Assembly: GCA_029260015.1 (NCBI GenBank)
Contig: JAJDEB010000008.1
Span: 256,937-320,936, forward strand
From: Phycisphaerae bacterium
Lineage (GTDB): Bacteria; Planctomycetota; Phycisphaerae; UBA1845
Length of the DNA stretch: 64,000 bases
Direction: 5' to 3'
Shown one piece after another: positions 1-9,306 of this stretch. The position numbers were made by a program, and so were the translations under genes. The notes below the pieces were generated by a model. The model did no database searches, was not told the DNA's origin, and saw nothing but the letters and a program-made list of their open reading frames with translations. Each line of letters starts with the position of its first letter. The stretch's first letter is position 1.

Positions 1-180
1 CTCCATTGATCTCGTACAAATCCGGTACATACCACGGCGGCTGCACCTAAGCCGCTCGGCTCAATGAGTAACGCTTGTGCCACGCTTTGGCAACATTGGA
101 TTCAAAAGGATGGGATGGCGGTGAGAAAAACGCTACTCGGGCGCAAGATTGGGCCGACAAGTTGTTTGACGAATGATGCG

Positions 181-2259
181 CTAGGGTGTCGGGCAGGTGG
201 TCTGAGCGCACTCGGTGCCGATTCCTTCAAACGTCCCTGATGCACCGGTGCAATTTGAATCGCTTAATTCCAAACAGAAACCGTTCGACAAACAGCACGC
301 CCCTTCGCATGCGTCAGCGGTACACGTCGTGTCATCGCCACGATACACACCGCTGTCTGCAGCACATGTGATCGGTGACTGTTCAATGCAGGTCTCATTT
401 GGCAAACAGCAGGCCCCAACGATCGAACCGGTGTAGCGCAATTGGAATTCAGCCGCATCGGCCAAGTCGACATCATCGTCACCATCAAAATCGACACACT
501 CACATCCGCCAACGGCCAGCGCATCTGGCCCATCCAAACAAGCGTTGACCGAAGCGTAGTCCTCTAGATCGACGTCAGCATCTCCATCACCATCTGCCGA
601 TGCAACCACATCTACATCGAATGAAAGCGTGCCATTGCCCACGGCATTCGTCGCCCGAATCGTCACTTCATACGGTCCGCCGATGGCAGGGTCGGCCCAT
701 AGAATTTGACCGGTATTAAAATCGATCGTCATGCCCGCAGGACCGTTGTCGAGCGACCAGTTAATGATTGGGTCCATGCACGCCGGGTTGGAAATCTGTG
801 GGATTGGCCCTTCAAAGGCGTTGCCGCATTCAGCGGTCTGCGTCCCAATCGACAGCACATCTGGCTCAGCAGAGGACACGCCCAGGAACAAAGATTGCGT
901 AGACGACCCCGCACCGTTGTTGGCTCGAAGGAAAATGACATATGGAAATTCCGAACGGACCGGATCGGGCCAGGAGACAACACCGGTCGCTGGATTGATC
1001 GACATGCCTGATTCGGGGTTGTCGATGCTCCAGGTGAGCGTGGCCATGTTCAACGGATGGGTCACCTGCGGAGTTGGTCCGGTATATGGAGCGCCGCACG
1101 CGGTCGATTCCTGAGCGATGTTGTTGATCACCGGAATCAATTGATCGATGGTGAGTAGATCGCAATAAGATAGCGCGTTGTTGTCTTCGTAGATCTCTGC
1201 GACTTCGTTCTGATTATCCAGAATGGTCCCGACATAATAGTCACCGGCTGCGATGTCGGTCGGCATGTCTACTTCGACGTCAAACTCAAACGCATCTTCA
1301 AACGGGATGTCCCAAAGCAATTCGCCCAGAACCAAATCTGACGATTCGACCAGCTCATCATTAGACAGATAGAATCCCTGCGTCACCATGAATTCATTCG
1401 TGGTCCCGAGGTTTTCGATCACACTGCGAACCGTCAGCACTTCGCCTGGCAACACCGATGACGGCGTGAAGAATGATGGGACAGCTTTCCCCAATGTTGC
1501 ACTTGTCGTAAATGCAGCCGTCGCAAGATCCACATGTGGCGGGTCGGATGGGCCAGCATGGGGATACAGGAATCGCGCCCCACTCTGATCGTCGGCATGC
1601 AATTCGACGATGTTTTCCTGACCGGTCGCCCCACCGCTTGGATATCGCGGATTCATAGTTGCGATAAACCAAGGTGTTCCCGGTGACTCATCTCCAACAG
1701 GATCGTGCCCCAACCCAAGCGAATGACCTAGTTCGTGGACGGCTACCAGCAGAAACGAGAAACCGTTTACCGGTGTCGGTTCGGCAACGAAGTCACATGG
1801 TGGGTTATCAATGAAGTACCAGCCAATACCTTCGGGTACATCGCTGAAGACCATGTCCATGTCAAACCAGACGTTCCCCTGATTGACAAGAAAAGTGACG
1901 CCCAACACACCCGGATCAAGTTCGCTCGCGGCGACCGCCGTAGTGTCACTGAATCCATCGAAATTATCGATCGGGAAATCCTGATCCGCATGGATGTACT
2001 GATATTCAAAATCCGATGCCGGTACGAGGTTCCACAAACCCATCGACGCAAGAAAGTGAATGTCGGGGGCAGAGTCGATGGGAAACGTAGATGGCGATAG
2101 ATACCGAACACTGAGTCCGCCCGGCCAAACGACGTTGACGCCGCCAACTTGAAAGAACGTGAATGCACCTGCCTGATGACCGGGCACAAAACAAATCGCT
2201 GCAGCAATTGCAACGACGCATACCGATGAAAACTTTCTCAATGAGGAGCGATGATTCAC
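181..2259 (-). CDS. Secreted matrixin-like metalloprotease with CARDB, Ig-like, dockerin-like and GACC repeats
   Basis: The 692-residue product has an N-terminal signal peptide (about residues 1-32). A zinc-protease motif HELGHSLGLGHD follows, with ligands H175, H179 and H185 and catalytic E176, matching the M10/matrixin signature HExxHxxGxxH. Next come a CARDB-like domain (about 265-370), two putative Ig-type domains with paired 'NxAxECGxxFxGPxPQxxxP' openings, and a dockerin-like pair of DxDxDxDxxD loops. The end carries two cysteine-rich units starting GACCL. It is probably an exported or surface protease. The dockerin-like and GACC parts are common in planctomycete secreted proteins (family knowledge). 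Its start overlaps the stop of the upstream gene by 4 nt, so the two are probably co-translated. The substrate is unknown. Confidence 0.85.
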   Translation of the reverse strand: MNHRSSLRKFSSVCVVAIAAAICFVPGHQAGAFTFFQVGGVNVVWPGGLSVRYLSPSTFPIDSAPDIHFLASMGLWNLVPASDFEYQYIHADQDFPIDNFDGFSDTTAVAASELDPGVLGVTFLVNQGNVWFDMDMVFSDVPEGIGWYFIDNPPCDFVAEPTPVNGFSFLLVAVHELGHSLGLGHDPVGDESPGTPWFIATMNPRYPSGGATGQENIVELHADDQSGARFLYPHAGPSDPPHVDLATAAFTTSATLGKAVPSFFTPSSVLPGEVLTVRSVIENLGTTNEFMVTQGFYLSNDELVESSDLVLGELLWDIPFEDAFEFDVEVDMPTDIAAGDYYVGTILDNQNEVAEIYEDNNALSYCDLLTIDQLIPVINNIAQESTACGAPYTGPTPQVTHPLNMATLTWSIDNPESGMSINPATGVVSWPDPVRSEFPYVIFLRANNGAGSSTQSLFLGVSSAEPDVLSIGTQTAECGNAFEGPIPQISNPACMDPIINWSLDNGPAGMTIDFNTGQILWADPAIGGPYEVTIRATNAVGNGTLSFDVDVVASADGDGDADVDLEDYASVNACLDGPDALAVGGCECVDFDGDDDVDLADAAEFQLRYTGSIVGACCLPNETCIEQSPITCAADSGVYRGDDTTCTADACEGACCLSNGFCLELSDSNCTGASGTFEGIGTECAQTTCPTP

Positions 2260-3077
2260 CGTGCGTCCTCCTTGCTGCTCTTACGCGGATCAACAGCGGC
2301 GCGTCTGGGCTTGGGGAGTTCGCGTACGGAGGTCGTCGCATTCGACTCGGCGTCGCGTCCCGTTGGCGACAGCTTGAGCGAAACAGGTTGCAGATCAGCG
2401 GGAACACGGACGCCAGCGGATTGAGTCATGGCATGTTGACGACTGGATGCCAGTATCGGAGCGAGTTCGTTGACAAACGCGCTAAACGGCATCGCCTCTG
2501 TCACATCAACGTGCCGCGCGTCGGCAGGTTTCAAATGCACGTTGCGGCTGCCCACGAGATGTTGGGCGACGCTGCGTTGGGTTTGACCATCAAGTACAAA
2601 ATGGCCTTCGCCATCGATACCAGTGACTGATCGACCTGAAGCGTCATACACACGTTCGACACCGTCGCCGTCGGCTTTGACCTTGAGCGCGCCGCGATAG
2701 ATACCGACAACGGGATACGTCTTGTAAGTCGGCAGAAGCATCAGCACCCACTTGTCGCCCACGTTGTATTCGGGGGCACAACAAACCCGCATCTGAAATT
2801 CACCAACGGTTCCGCCGGGAACGGTCAGATCAAACGAATCAGTCGAAGTTGTCGGGATTCCCTTGAGAAATGTCACCGAACCCAACGTCACCGTTGTCTC
2901 GATTCGTCTGGGGTTTGCCTCCCAATGGGATTCTACGCGTTCAACGGTCCCGACAATCACTTGGCCGGAATGATCGGCAAGCACATCGAGACTCATGGGC
3001 ACAACTTGGCTGGCCAACGCTGCTACATGTTGAAGCAACAAAATACCGACGCCAAACAGGAGTCGCGATGTGCGCAT
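2256..3077 (-). CDS. Secreted protein of unknown function, partner of the matrixin-like protease
   Basis: The 273-residue product starts with a typical signal peptide (MRTSRLLFGVGILLLQ...ALA). Its mature N-terminus reads 'VVPMSLDVLADHSGQVIVGTVERVESHW'-like, then beta-rich sequence. I recognise no catalytic motif. The gene is first in a two-gene unit and overlaps the protease gene by 4 nt (ATGA). That coupling suggests a shared role, for example as an assembly partner, propeptide or inhibitor; this is inference from gene order only. The C-terminus is rich in serine, arginine and alanine. It could also be a cell-surface protein unrelated to the protease. Confidence 0.75.
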   Translation of the reverse strand: MRTSRLLFGVGILLLQHVAALASQVVPMSLDVLADHSGQVIVGTVERVESHWEANPRRIETTVTLGSVTFLKGIPTTSTDSFDLTVPGGTVGEFQMRVCCAPEYNVGDKWVLMLLPTYKTYPVVGIYRGALKVKADGDGVERVYDASGRSVTGIDGEGHFVLDGQTQRSVAQHLVGSRNVHLKPADARHVDVTEAMPFSAFVNELAPILASSRQHAMTQSAGVRVPADLQPVSLKLSPTGRDAESNATTSVRELPKPRRAAVDPRKSSKEDAR

Positions 3078-3494
3078 GGTTCATTTCCCCTCAAGAACAC
3101 TTTATCGAATCATGATATCAGGCTGACACCCTGCAATCAAGGAACTGCACTGGTTATCAGAACTGGCCCAAGTAGCACCATGAATTGCTGACCGTCGTTG
3201 AGAATCCATGAACCGCTGTCTGGCGCATGGTTTAGGATGAACATTGGATGAATCAACGACTCATTCCCACGGTCCACACTCTTGTTTTCGGACCGTAATG
3301 ACGGAATTGAATCTCTGCCGCCGCGCGATTTTGATCTGCGTTCTCAATGCTGTCATCAGCGATTGCTCGAATTCCGTTGCATTTCATTGAATCCCACTGC
3401 CGATAACACGCGGAATCGATCTGCGTGTGTAGTGCCGCGATCATCAGACGCAATGTCACGCTTTGCGCGAACCGTTAATGAGGATCATCATATC
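3078..3494. other. Divergent intergenic region between secreted pair and glycan cluster
   Basis: This 417-bp stretch lies between two divergently transcribed units and should hold both promoters. The reading frame of the downstream methyltransferase is open back to 3282, but its upstream codons do not look like protein. A hairpin with CGGTCC (3271-3276) and GGACCG (3291-3296) arms is visible. I could not pick a convincing -35/-10 pair. Confidence 0.5.
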
Positions 3495-4460
3495 ATGCCG
3501 GATATTTTGACTACAACAGCATCCGCCACTGCGGAAGCTTCATCACGATTGCGCCGTTTCCTTAATTGCTATTGGCTTCGTCCCGAGAACGCCTTCTGGA
3601 TGAGCCTTCGCAGTCAAGCTTTGGATGCGTTTGAGTTCGATGGTCCGGCGATTGATATTAGTTGCGGCGATGGCGTGTTTAGCTTCCTTCATGCCGGGGG
3701 CGATTTCGATTGCGAGTTTGATGTGTTCCACGAAGTCGGCCACCTCGATCGGGTCCGCGATGCCTTTGCCGACATGTTCGACCATACCACCGGTATTTAT
3801 TCGCCCCAAGTCACGACCCCTCCCAACTGGAGGATGGACATCGGTACGGACATAAAACCGAACATGCTTTTGAAGGCGTGTACGCTGGATTTTTATGAAA
3901 GCCTCGTCGAGCACGACAATAACCAAGTGATGCCTTTTGAGAATGATTCGTTCACAACTGTGCATTGCAACTCAGCATATTGGGTGGCGAATCACGAACG
4001 ATTTATGAGCGAAGTCGCACGGATCACCCGAAGCGGTGGACGCGTCCTGCTGTCGGTCAAGTTGGATTCGATGCGCAATTACAACCTCAGCGCGCACAAA
4101 GCCAAGCTGAGTCAGCGATGGCTCGACATCATCGGTCGTGGTCGAATCGAGTCGTGGCCCAGCCTCTGCGATGACGAAACCTGGAAGCAGCGATTCAAGT
4201 CTGCCGGTCTGGAGATCGTTTCGCGGACACCGTTCATTACGCGAACCCACGCCCATATCTGGGATATCGGTCTGCGTCCGATCGCTCCTCTGCTCGTAAG
4301 GATGGCCAACAACCTGTCGGCTGACACCCGCCGAGAAATAAAGTCAGATTGGATCGAATTGCTCGATGAGTTGCTGGCCCCTTTGAATCAACCATCGTTC
4401 GATTTGTTTGCGGGCGAGAGCGATCCGGCAGAAGTTCTCTATGAATTGACCCCCGCGTAA
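3495..4460 (+). CDS. SAM-dependent methyltransferase (class I), glycan cluster
   Basis: The 321-residue product has a class I methyltransferase motif I variant (AIDISCGDGVFSF, near residue 55) and a post-II/III region reading 'MPFENDSFTTVHCNSAYWV' followed by 'SGGRVLLSV'. This is the usual layout of Methyltransf_11-type enzymes. The start is taken at the ATG at 3495, preceded by GAGG about 10 nt upstream; the in-frame ATG at 3453 is an alternative. It is the first gene of a plus-strand group with a deacetylase, a formyltransferase and nonulosonate genes, so a sugar or glycan intermediate is a likely methyl acceptor. That target is inferred from context. Confidence 0.8.
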   Translation: MPDILTTTASATAEASSRLRRFLNCYWLRPENAFWMSLRSQALDAFEFDGPAIDISCGDGVFSFLHAGGDFDCEFDVFHEVGHLDRVRDAFADMFDHTTGIYSPQVTTPPNWRMDIGTDIKPNMLLKACTLDFYESLVEHDNNQVMPFENDSFTTVHCNSAYWVANHERFMSEVARITRSGGRVLLSVKLDSMRNYNLSAHKAKLSQRWLDIIGRGRIESWPSLCDDETWKQRFKSAGLEIVSRTPFITRTHAHIWDIGLRPIAPLLVRMANNLSADTRREIKSDWIELLDELLAPLNQPSFDLFAGESDPAEVLYELTPA

Positions 4461-4592
4461 GGCTCAATACCGCCACCTGGCGCATATCCGCCTTCACCCC
4501 AAGGCATCCGACGACCGATAAAAACCTAGGAGAAAGTGTGCGCAGGGACCGAACTGGTCATGTGCCAAATTGGGTTTAGACGGAAACGAATC

Positions 4593-5561
4593 ATGCGCCC
4601 GCACGGAATCATGTTTCATCATTTTCATGGCCAAGATCATGCGCCCAGTCAGGGTTCGATCGATGCCGCAACGTTCGCCGATCTGATTGATCGCGTGGGG
4701 GCTGATCGCATCCTGTCCGCCGATGAATGGCTTCACCGCGCGGAAAACGGCGCCCTTCAGGATGACGATGTCTGCCTGACATTTGACGATGCCCTTCGTT
4801 GTCAAATTGACGTGGCTCTTCCCGTCATGAAGAACCTGGGGCTCACCGCATTTTGGTTTGTCCATACATCGATGCTTGATGGTGAGTATTCGCGGTTGGA
4901 AGTCTTCCGCCAGTTTCGCGAAACCTGTTTCGATTCGTTGATTCAGTTCTACGGCGCGTTCGAAGAGCAAGCCCGCAACACCGTCGGGTGCCAGACTGTA
5001 TCCGATGCACTTGATCAACTCGACATCGGTACATACCTGTCTGAGTATCCGTTCTACACGTCAGCCGACCGACGCTTCCGATTCGTTCGCAATGAAATAC
5101 TCGGCGAGAAACGATACACGCAAATCATGGATGAGATGATCGAGTTGTTCGGGCAGTCAATCGAATCGCTCGCCAAGAACCTGTGGATCGACGCCGATCA
5201 GATTCAATCACTTGCAGAGGGCGGCCACCAAATCGGATTGCATTCGCATACGCATCCCGTCGCCGTCGCGGAACTGCCGCCAGATCGGCAACTGTGGGAA
5301 TACAAAACCAATGCCCAGCGACTTCGATCCATCATTGACGGTCCGCCCAGAGCAATGGCCCACCCTTGCAATTCGTATACGCCGCAAACGCTGGAAATAC
5401 TGGAAGAAATTGGCATAACCGTCGGGTTCCGCGCCAACATGGTCGAAGGCAATTGGTCGCGTTTGGAATTCCCGCGCGAGGATCACAGCAACATCGTCAG
5501 AGAAATGCAAGCATGCGGATCACAGTCTTCACCGGCAACCAAGCCCGCCACGTCGCGCTGA
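4593..5561 (+). CDS. Polysaccharide deacetylase family protein (NodB-like)
   Basis: The 322-residue product carries the NodB motifs: CLTFDDA (catalytic base and metal Asp, D65/D66) and, in the second half, GLHSHTHP, which matches the HSxxHP metal-binding motif. Enzymes of this family remove N- or O-acetyl groups from sugars. An upstream in-frame ATG at 4536 would add 19 residues with no family character; the ATG at 4593 begins MRPHGIMFHHFHG, typical of family N-termini. The gene overlaps the next one by 49 nt. In this cluster it may expose an amine on a sugar that the next enzyme formylates (inference). Confidence 0.85.
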   Translation: MRPHGIMFHHFHGQDHAPSQGSIDAATFADLIDRVGADRILSADEWLHRAENGALQDDDVCLTFDDALRCQIDVALPVMKNLGLTAFWFVHTSMLDGEYSRLEVFRQFRETCFDSLIQFYGAFEEQARNTVGCQTVSDALDQLDIGTYLSEYPFYTSADRRFRFVRNEILGEKRYTQIMDEMIELFGQSIESLAKNLWIDADQIQSLAEGGHQIGLHSHTHPVAVAELPPDRQLWEYKTNAQRLRSIIDGPPRAMAHPCNSYTPQTLEILEEIGITVGFRANMVEGNWSRLEFPREDHSNIVREMQACGSQSSPATKPATSR

Positions 5562-6307
5562 TCGAATCGCTCGCATCGATCGCCGACGAAATGTTCGCGA
5601 TTCAGGAGTGTACGACGATCTTCCCGGGACAGGTGGACGATTTCTTCCGTCGCTCGGAAACGATGCAGACGTACTTTCGGCGGGTGCTGTCGGCTGAACA
5701 GCTGGTCTTCGGGCAACCGCAGTTTGTTTCAAACCATGCGCGTCAGTTGGCGATCCGGATGGGCGATTTATCGATGACGTCGCCCAGCGTGCTTGCCCCT
5801 GCGCTGCAATCGGATGTTTATGTCGTCTTTGGGGCGAGCTACATCAAAGGACCGTTGTGCGATCATCTCGTCGCCAACCGCGCGATCAACATACACATGG
5901 GCGTATCGCCTTATTATCGCGGAAGCTCGACGAACTTCTGGGCAATGTACGACGACAATCCGCAATATGTTGGCGCGACGATTCACCGACTGACGGCAGG
6001 TCTGGATTCGGGTCCAATACTTTGCCACGCATTTCCAAAAGCTGAAGCAGCCGATCCGTTTATCATTGGGATGAAAGCGGTTCAATCAGCCCACCGTGCG
6101 GTCGTCGAGCATTTGAATTCCGGCGAATTGAAGCGATTTGAACCGGTTCCGCAGGACCGTGCGAAAGAGATTCGCTATTCGCGCAACGCCGATTTTACAG
6201 ACGACGTTGCAGCGGAATACCTCGGGCGAATCCCGACGGCGGCTGACATGGAGCGTGCCCTCGACGAACGCGATTTTGAAGGAATGATCCGCCCGTTTGC
6301 GGCGTAG
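5513..6307 (+). CDS. Formyltransferase (methionyl-tRNA formyltransferase-like), probably sugar N-formyltransferase
   Basis: The 264-residue protein has the formyltransferase core. It includes INIHMGVSPYYRGSS with catalytic N126 and H128, and LDSGPIL with D165, the N-H-D triad of 10-formyl-tetrahydrofolate-dependent transferases. It lacks the C-terminal tRNA-binding domain of true Fmt (about 310 residues in that family), and its neighbours are sugar genes, so a sugar amine is the likelier acceptor. The ATG at 5513 lies inside the end of the deacetylase gene, implying translational coupling. The longer frame upstream (from 5366) is overlap with the deacetylase. The exact acceptor is unknown. 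Confidence 0.85.
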   Translation: MRITVFTGNQARHVALIESLASIADEMFAIQECTTIFPGQVDDFFRRSETMQTYFRRVLSAEQLVFGQPQFVSNHARQLAIRMGDLSMTSPSVLAPALQSDVYVVFGASYIKGPLCDHLVANRAINIHMGVSPYYRGSSTNFWAMYDDNPQYVGATIHRLTAGLDSGPILCHAFPKAEAADPFIIGMKAVQSAHRAVVEHLNSGELKRFEPVPQDRAKEIRYSRNADFTDDVAAEYLGRIPTAADMERALDERDFEGMIRPFAA

Positions 6308-6328
6308 CTTTTGAAAGATTTCAAATTG

Positions 6329-8056
6329 ATGCCTGAGCAGCACAATTCACTATACGTCATCCTCGCACGCGGTGGCAGCAAGCGTCTGCCGGGTAAAAAC
6401 CTGCTGACTGTCGGCGGCGTGTCACTGGTGGGTCGAGCGATTTGGTGCGCCCGGGCCAGCGCTCAACGATTGGGCAACTCGCACAAGATCGTCGTCAGTA
6501 CGGATGATCAAACAATTGCAGATGAAGCCCGCAGATTCGGCGCAGAAGTCCCATACATGCGCGAGGCTGACCTCGCCAGCGACGATACCACCTCAATTGA
6601 TGCACTGCGTAACGTCATCGATTGGTATGCGACGATCGGCGAATCGTTTTCGGAAATCATATTGCTCCAACCGACATCACCGCTTCGCATCACCCGCGAC
6701 GTCGTGACTTGCATCGAGCGGTTTCGTGACAATTGCCAGGTATCCAGCGTGACGGTGTCGGTCAATTTGATTGCGCCGGCGGACCTTCAATTCGAGATCA
6801 CCAACGATCGCCTCACGAAAGGTGATTGCTCAATCGTAGACTCGACCGTAGCGCTCAACGGTGCGGTATACGTCTGCACGCCCGATTGGATCAATTCACA
6901 CGATAGCCTTTGCATTTCAGGCGAGAGCATTGCGGCCATCATGCCGGCAGAGCGTTCCATTGATGTCGATGTTGCAGCCGACCTCGAAGCCGCAGAAGCG
7001 CAGCACGCATTCAACGTACCCTGGATGCAGAATCGATGTTTCGTCATCGCCGAAGCCGGCGTCAATCACAACGGCTGCCTGGACACCGCCCGCAAACTCA
7101 TCGATGAAGCCGCCTTAGCAGGCGCAGACGCGATCAAATTTCAAACGTTCTCCGCCGATCGGTTGACCACCCAAACCGCACCCAAAGCGGATTACCAAAA
7201 ACGCAACGACCCCGACGACGAATCGCAATTCGATATGCTTCGCCGCTTGGAGCTTTCGCCCGCCGATCATCGCGAGTTGATCAACCACTGCGCCAAAAGA
7301 AACATCCGATTCATGTCGTCCGCGTTCTCGAACGAAGACATCGACCTGTTGGATGAACTGGACGTTTTCGCCATCAAACTCGGCAGCGCAGAAATCACCA
7401 ACCATCCGCTGCTCATTCACGCAGCCAGCACGTTGCGCCCCATCATCCTTTCGACCGGCTGCAGTTCGCTCGACGAAGTGCAAGCGGCAGTTCGCGTTCT
7501 CACCGACAACGGTTGTACAGATCTTGCGTTGTTGCACTGCGTCAGCGCGTATCCCGCGCGATGCGAAGATGCCAACCTTCAGGCAATGGCCACCATGCGA
7601 AACGCGACCCATCTTCCGATCGGTTTCAGTGACCATACAGACGGCATCGCCCTCGCCGCTCCCGCAGTCGCAATGGGCGCGAAGATTATCGAAAAGCACT
7701 TCACACTAGACCGATCGGCTCCCGGTCCGGACCATCAGGCGTCACTCGAACCGGCTGCCCTAAGGGCAATGATCGATAGCATTCGAGTCATCGAATTAGC
7801 ACTGGGCGACGGCATTAAACAGCCCAGGGATGCAGAATCCAATACGCGACAGATCGCGCGACGCAGCCTAGTTGCAGCAAAACAACTTCAAGCCGGCACC
7901 ATACTGCGACCGGAACATCTGACCGCACGGCGTCCGGGCACAGCGATCCCTCCGTCGCAACTGCAAAACGTACTTGGTCGCCTATTGGTCAAACCCGTTT
8001 GGCCCGACGAACTTTTGACGTGGGGTCACCTTGCGCCGACGGAGACAACGTCATGA
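6329..8056 (+). CDS. Fused acylneuraminate cytidylyltransferase / N-acetylneuraminate (nonulosonate) synthase
   Basis: One 575-residue frame holds two enzymes. Residues 1-235 are a CMP-nonulosonate synthetase (NeuA type): ARGGSKRLPGKN nucleotide-binding motif, LLQPTSPLR, NGAVYV and IDVDVAADLEAAE. Residues about 236-575 are a NeuB-type synthase: FVIAEAGVNHNG at the start of the barrel, KFQTF, GFSDHTDG and EKHFTLD, ending in an SAF (antifreeze-like) domain. NeuB condenses phosphoenolpyruvate with a hexosamine, and NeuA activates the product with CTP. They are normally separate genes. The ATG at 6329 is chosen; a TTG at 6311 would add six residues. The NeuC gene follows with a 4-nt overlap. Confidence 0.9.
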   Translation: MPEQHNSLYVILARGGSKRLPGKNLLTVGGVSLVGRAIWCARASAQRLGNSHKIVVSTDDQTIADEARRFGAEVPYMREADLASDDTTSIDALRNVIDWYATIGESFSEIILLQPTSPLRITRDVVTCIERFRDNCQVSSVTVSVNLIAPADLQFEITNDRLTKGDCSIVDSTVALNGAVYVCTPDWINSHDSLCISGESIAAIMPAERSIDVDVAADLEAAEAQHAFNVPWMQNRCFVIAEAGVNHNGCLDTARKLIDEAALAGADAIKFQTFSADRLTTQTAPKADYQKRNDPDDESQFDMLRRLELSPADHRELINHCAKRNIRFMSSAFSNEDIDLLDELDVFAIKLGSAEITNHPLLIHAASTLRPIILSTGCSSLDEVQAAVRVLTDNGCTDLALLHCVSAYPARCEDANLQAMATMRNATHLPIGFSDHTDGIALAAPAVAMGAKIIEKHFTLDRSAPGPDHQASLEPAALRAMIDSIRVIELALGDGIKQPRDAESNTRQIARRSLVAAKQLQAGTILRPEHLTARRPGTAIPPSQLQNVLGRLLVKPVWPDELLTWGHLAPTETTS

Positions 8057-9306
8057 GGCGCGTCGGCATGGTGACAACGTCGCGCAGCGAATGGGGCATC
8101 CAGCGATCAATCGCGACGGCCCTGCGAATTCGCGGCGACGTGCAACTCGAAATTATCGCCGGCGGAATGCACATGTCCGAGGCGTTCGGAATGACAGTGC
8201 GCGAGATTCGCGCCAACGGTTTTGATGTGGCGGCAGAACTCGATTACCTCGAATCCGGCGATCAACCGACTGACATCGCGAAATCGATGGGGCGCGGTGT
8301 CTCAGCATTTGCGGCGTACTTCGCGACAAACCGCCCCGACATACTCACCGTGCTGGGCGATCGTTTCGACATGCTGCCAGCCGTCATCGCCGCGCTGCCC
8401 TTCGGTATCCCCGTCGCCCAAATTCACGGCGGTGAACTGACGGAAGGTGCGTTCGACGACAGCATTCGACACGCCATCACCAAGATGAGCCACATCCATC
8501 TCGTCTCGACTCAGGAGTACGCAAAGCGTGTCATTCAAATGGGGGAACCGAGTGAGTACGTTCACTGTGTGGGCGCGCCAGGCTTGGACGACATCGCTGT
8601 GTTCAACCCAATCGACGGTGCATCGATTGAAAAGACATACGGATTCGTAGAGGGTCAGACGAATATCCTCGTCGTATACCATCCGGAAACGCGTGGGGCG
8701 TCAGTCGATCCCGGGCAGGCGATGGATGAACTGCTGCACGCGGTCGAATCAACCGTTGATAACAAAACAAACATCGTGATCGTCTCGCCGAATGCAGACA
8801 CGGGAAACCGCAGCATTGGCAAATCCATCACGCGATTCTGCAATCGACATGAAACCGCCCGTGCGTTTACCTCGATTCCACGCGACGCTTTTCTTTCATT
8901 GATGAAGGCAGCGACACTAATGATCGGCAGCAGTTCGGCAGGGATCATCGAAGCACCGAGTTTCAAAACGCCAGTCGTCAACGTCGGAAACCGTCAAGCC
9001 GGTCGCGTTAAGGCATCCAACGTCATTGACACCGAGCCCATGTCCTCCGCCATACGCAGCGCAATCGACAAAGCCCGTTCAGTCGAATTTGCTCAATCTC
9101 TGGCGGGACTACAAAACCCATACGGTGATGGCCACAGTGCCGCCCGCATCGCAGAGTTACTCGCAACGATTGAAATCACGCCCAAATTGCTCGCCAAACG
9201 ATTCGTGGATCAACCGGATTGTTCACCCCAAAGTTTGGCAAGTTCGACGAGCACGCGGACAGCCGTTTCCATCTCTTCCAAACACGCCCATTCCTTCGGC
9301 GAGTGA
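8053..9306 (+). CDS. neuC: UDP-N-acetylglucosamine 2-epimerase, hydrolysing (NeuC/LegG-like)
   Basis: The 417-residue product contains the hydrolysing-epimerase signatures VLGDRFDMLPA, QIHGGELTEGAFDDSIRHAITKMSH and the C-terminal IGSSSAGIIEAPSF. NeuC releases N-acetylmannosamine (or a 6-deoxy analogue in LegG) from a UDP-sugar to feed the NeuB half of the preceding fusion. The ATG at 8053 overlaps the preceding stop codon (ATGA). The last roughly 32 codons run antisense through the end of pepT, a 97-bp convergent overlap, and that tail (after AKRF) looks unlike the family. Sequence alone cannot tell whether UDP-GlcNAc or UDP-diNAcBac is the substrate. Confidence 0.88.
   Translation: MRRVGMVTTSRSEWGIQRSIATALRIRGDVQLEIIAGGMHMSEAFGMTVREIRANGFDVAAELDYLESGDQPTDIAKSMGRGVSAFAAYFATNRPDILTVLGDRFDMLPAVIAALPFGIPVAQIHGGELTEGAFDDSIRHAITKMSHIHLVSTQEYAKRVIQMGEPSEYVHCVGAPGLDDIAVFNPIDGASIEKTYGFVEGQTNILVVYHPETRGASVDPGQAMDELLHAVESTVDNKTNIVIVSPNADTGNRSIGKSITRFCNRHETARAFTSIPRDAFLSLMKAATLMIGSSSAGIIEAPSFKTPVVNVGNRQAGRVKASNVIDTEPMSSAIRSAIDKARSVEFAQSLAGLQNPYGDGHSAARIAELLATIEITPKLLAKRFVDQPDCSPQSLASSTSTRTAVSISSKHAHSFGE

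Noticed and set aside
3282..3494. N-terminal extension of the methyltransferase frame
   Set aside because: Codons before 3495 give no methyltransferase character and include no ribosome site; the later ATG fits better.
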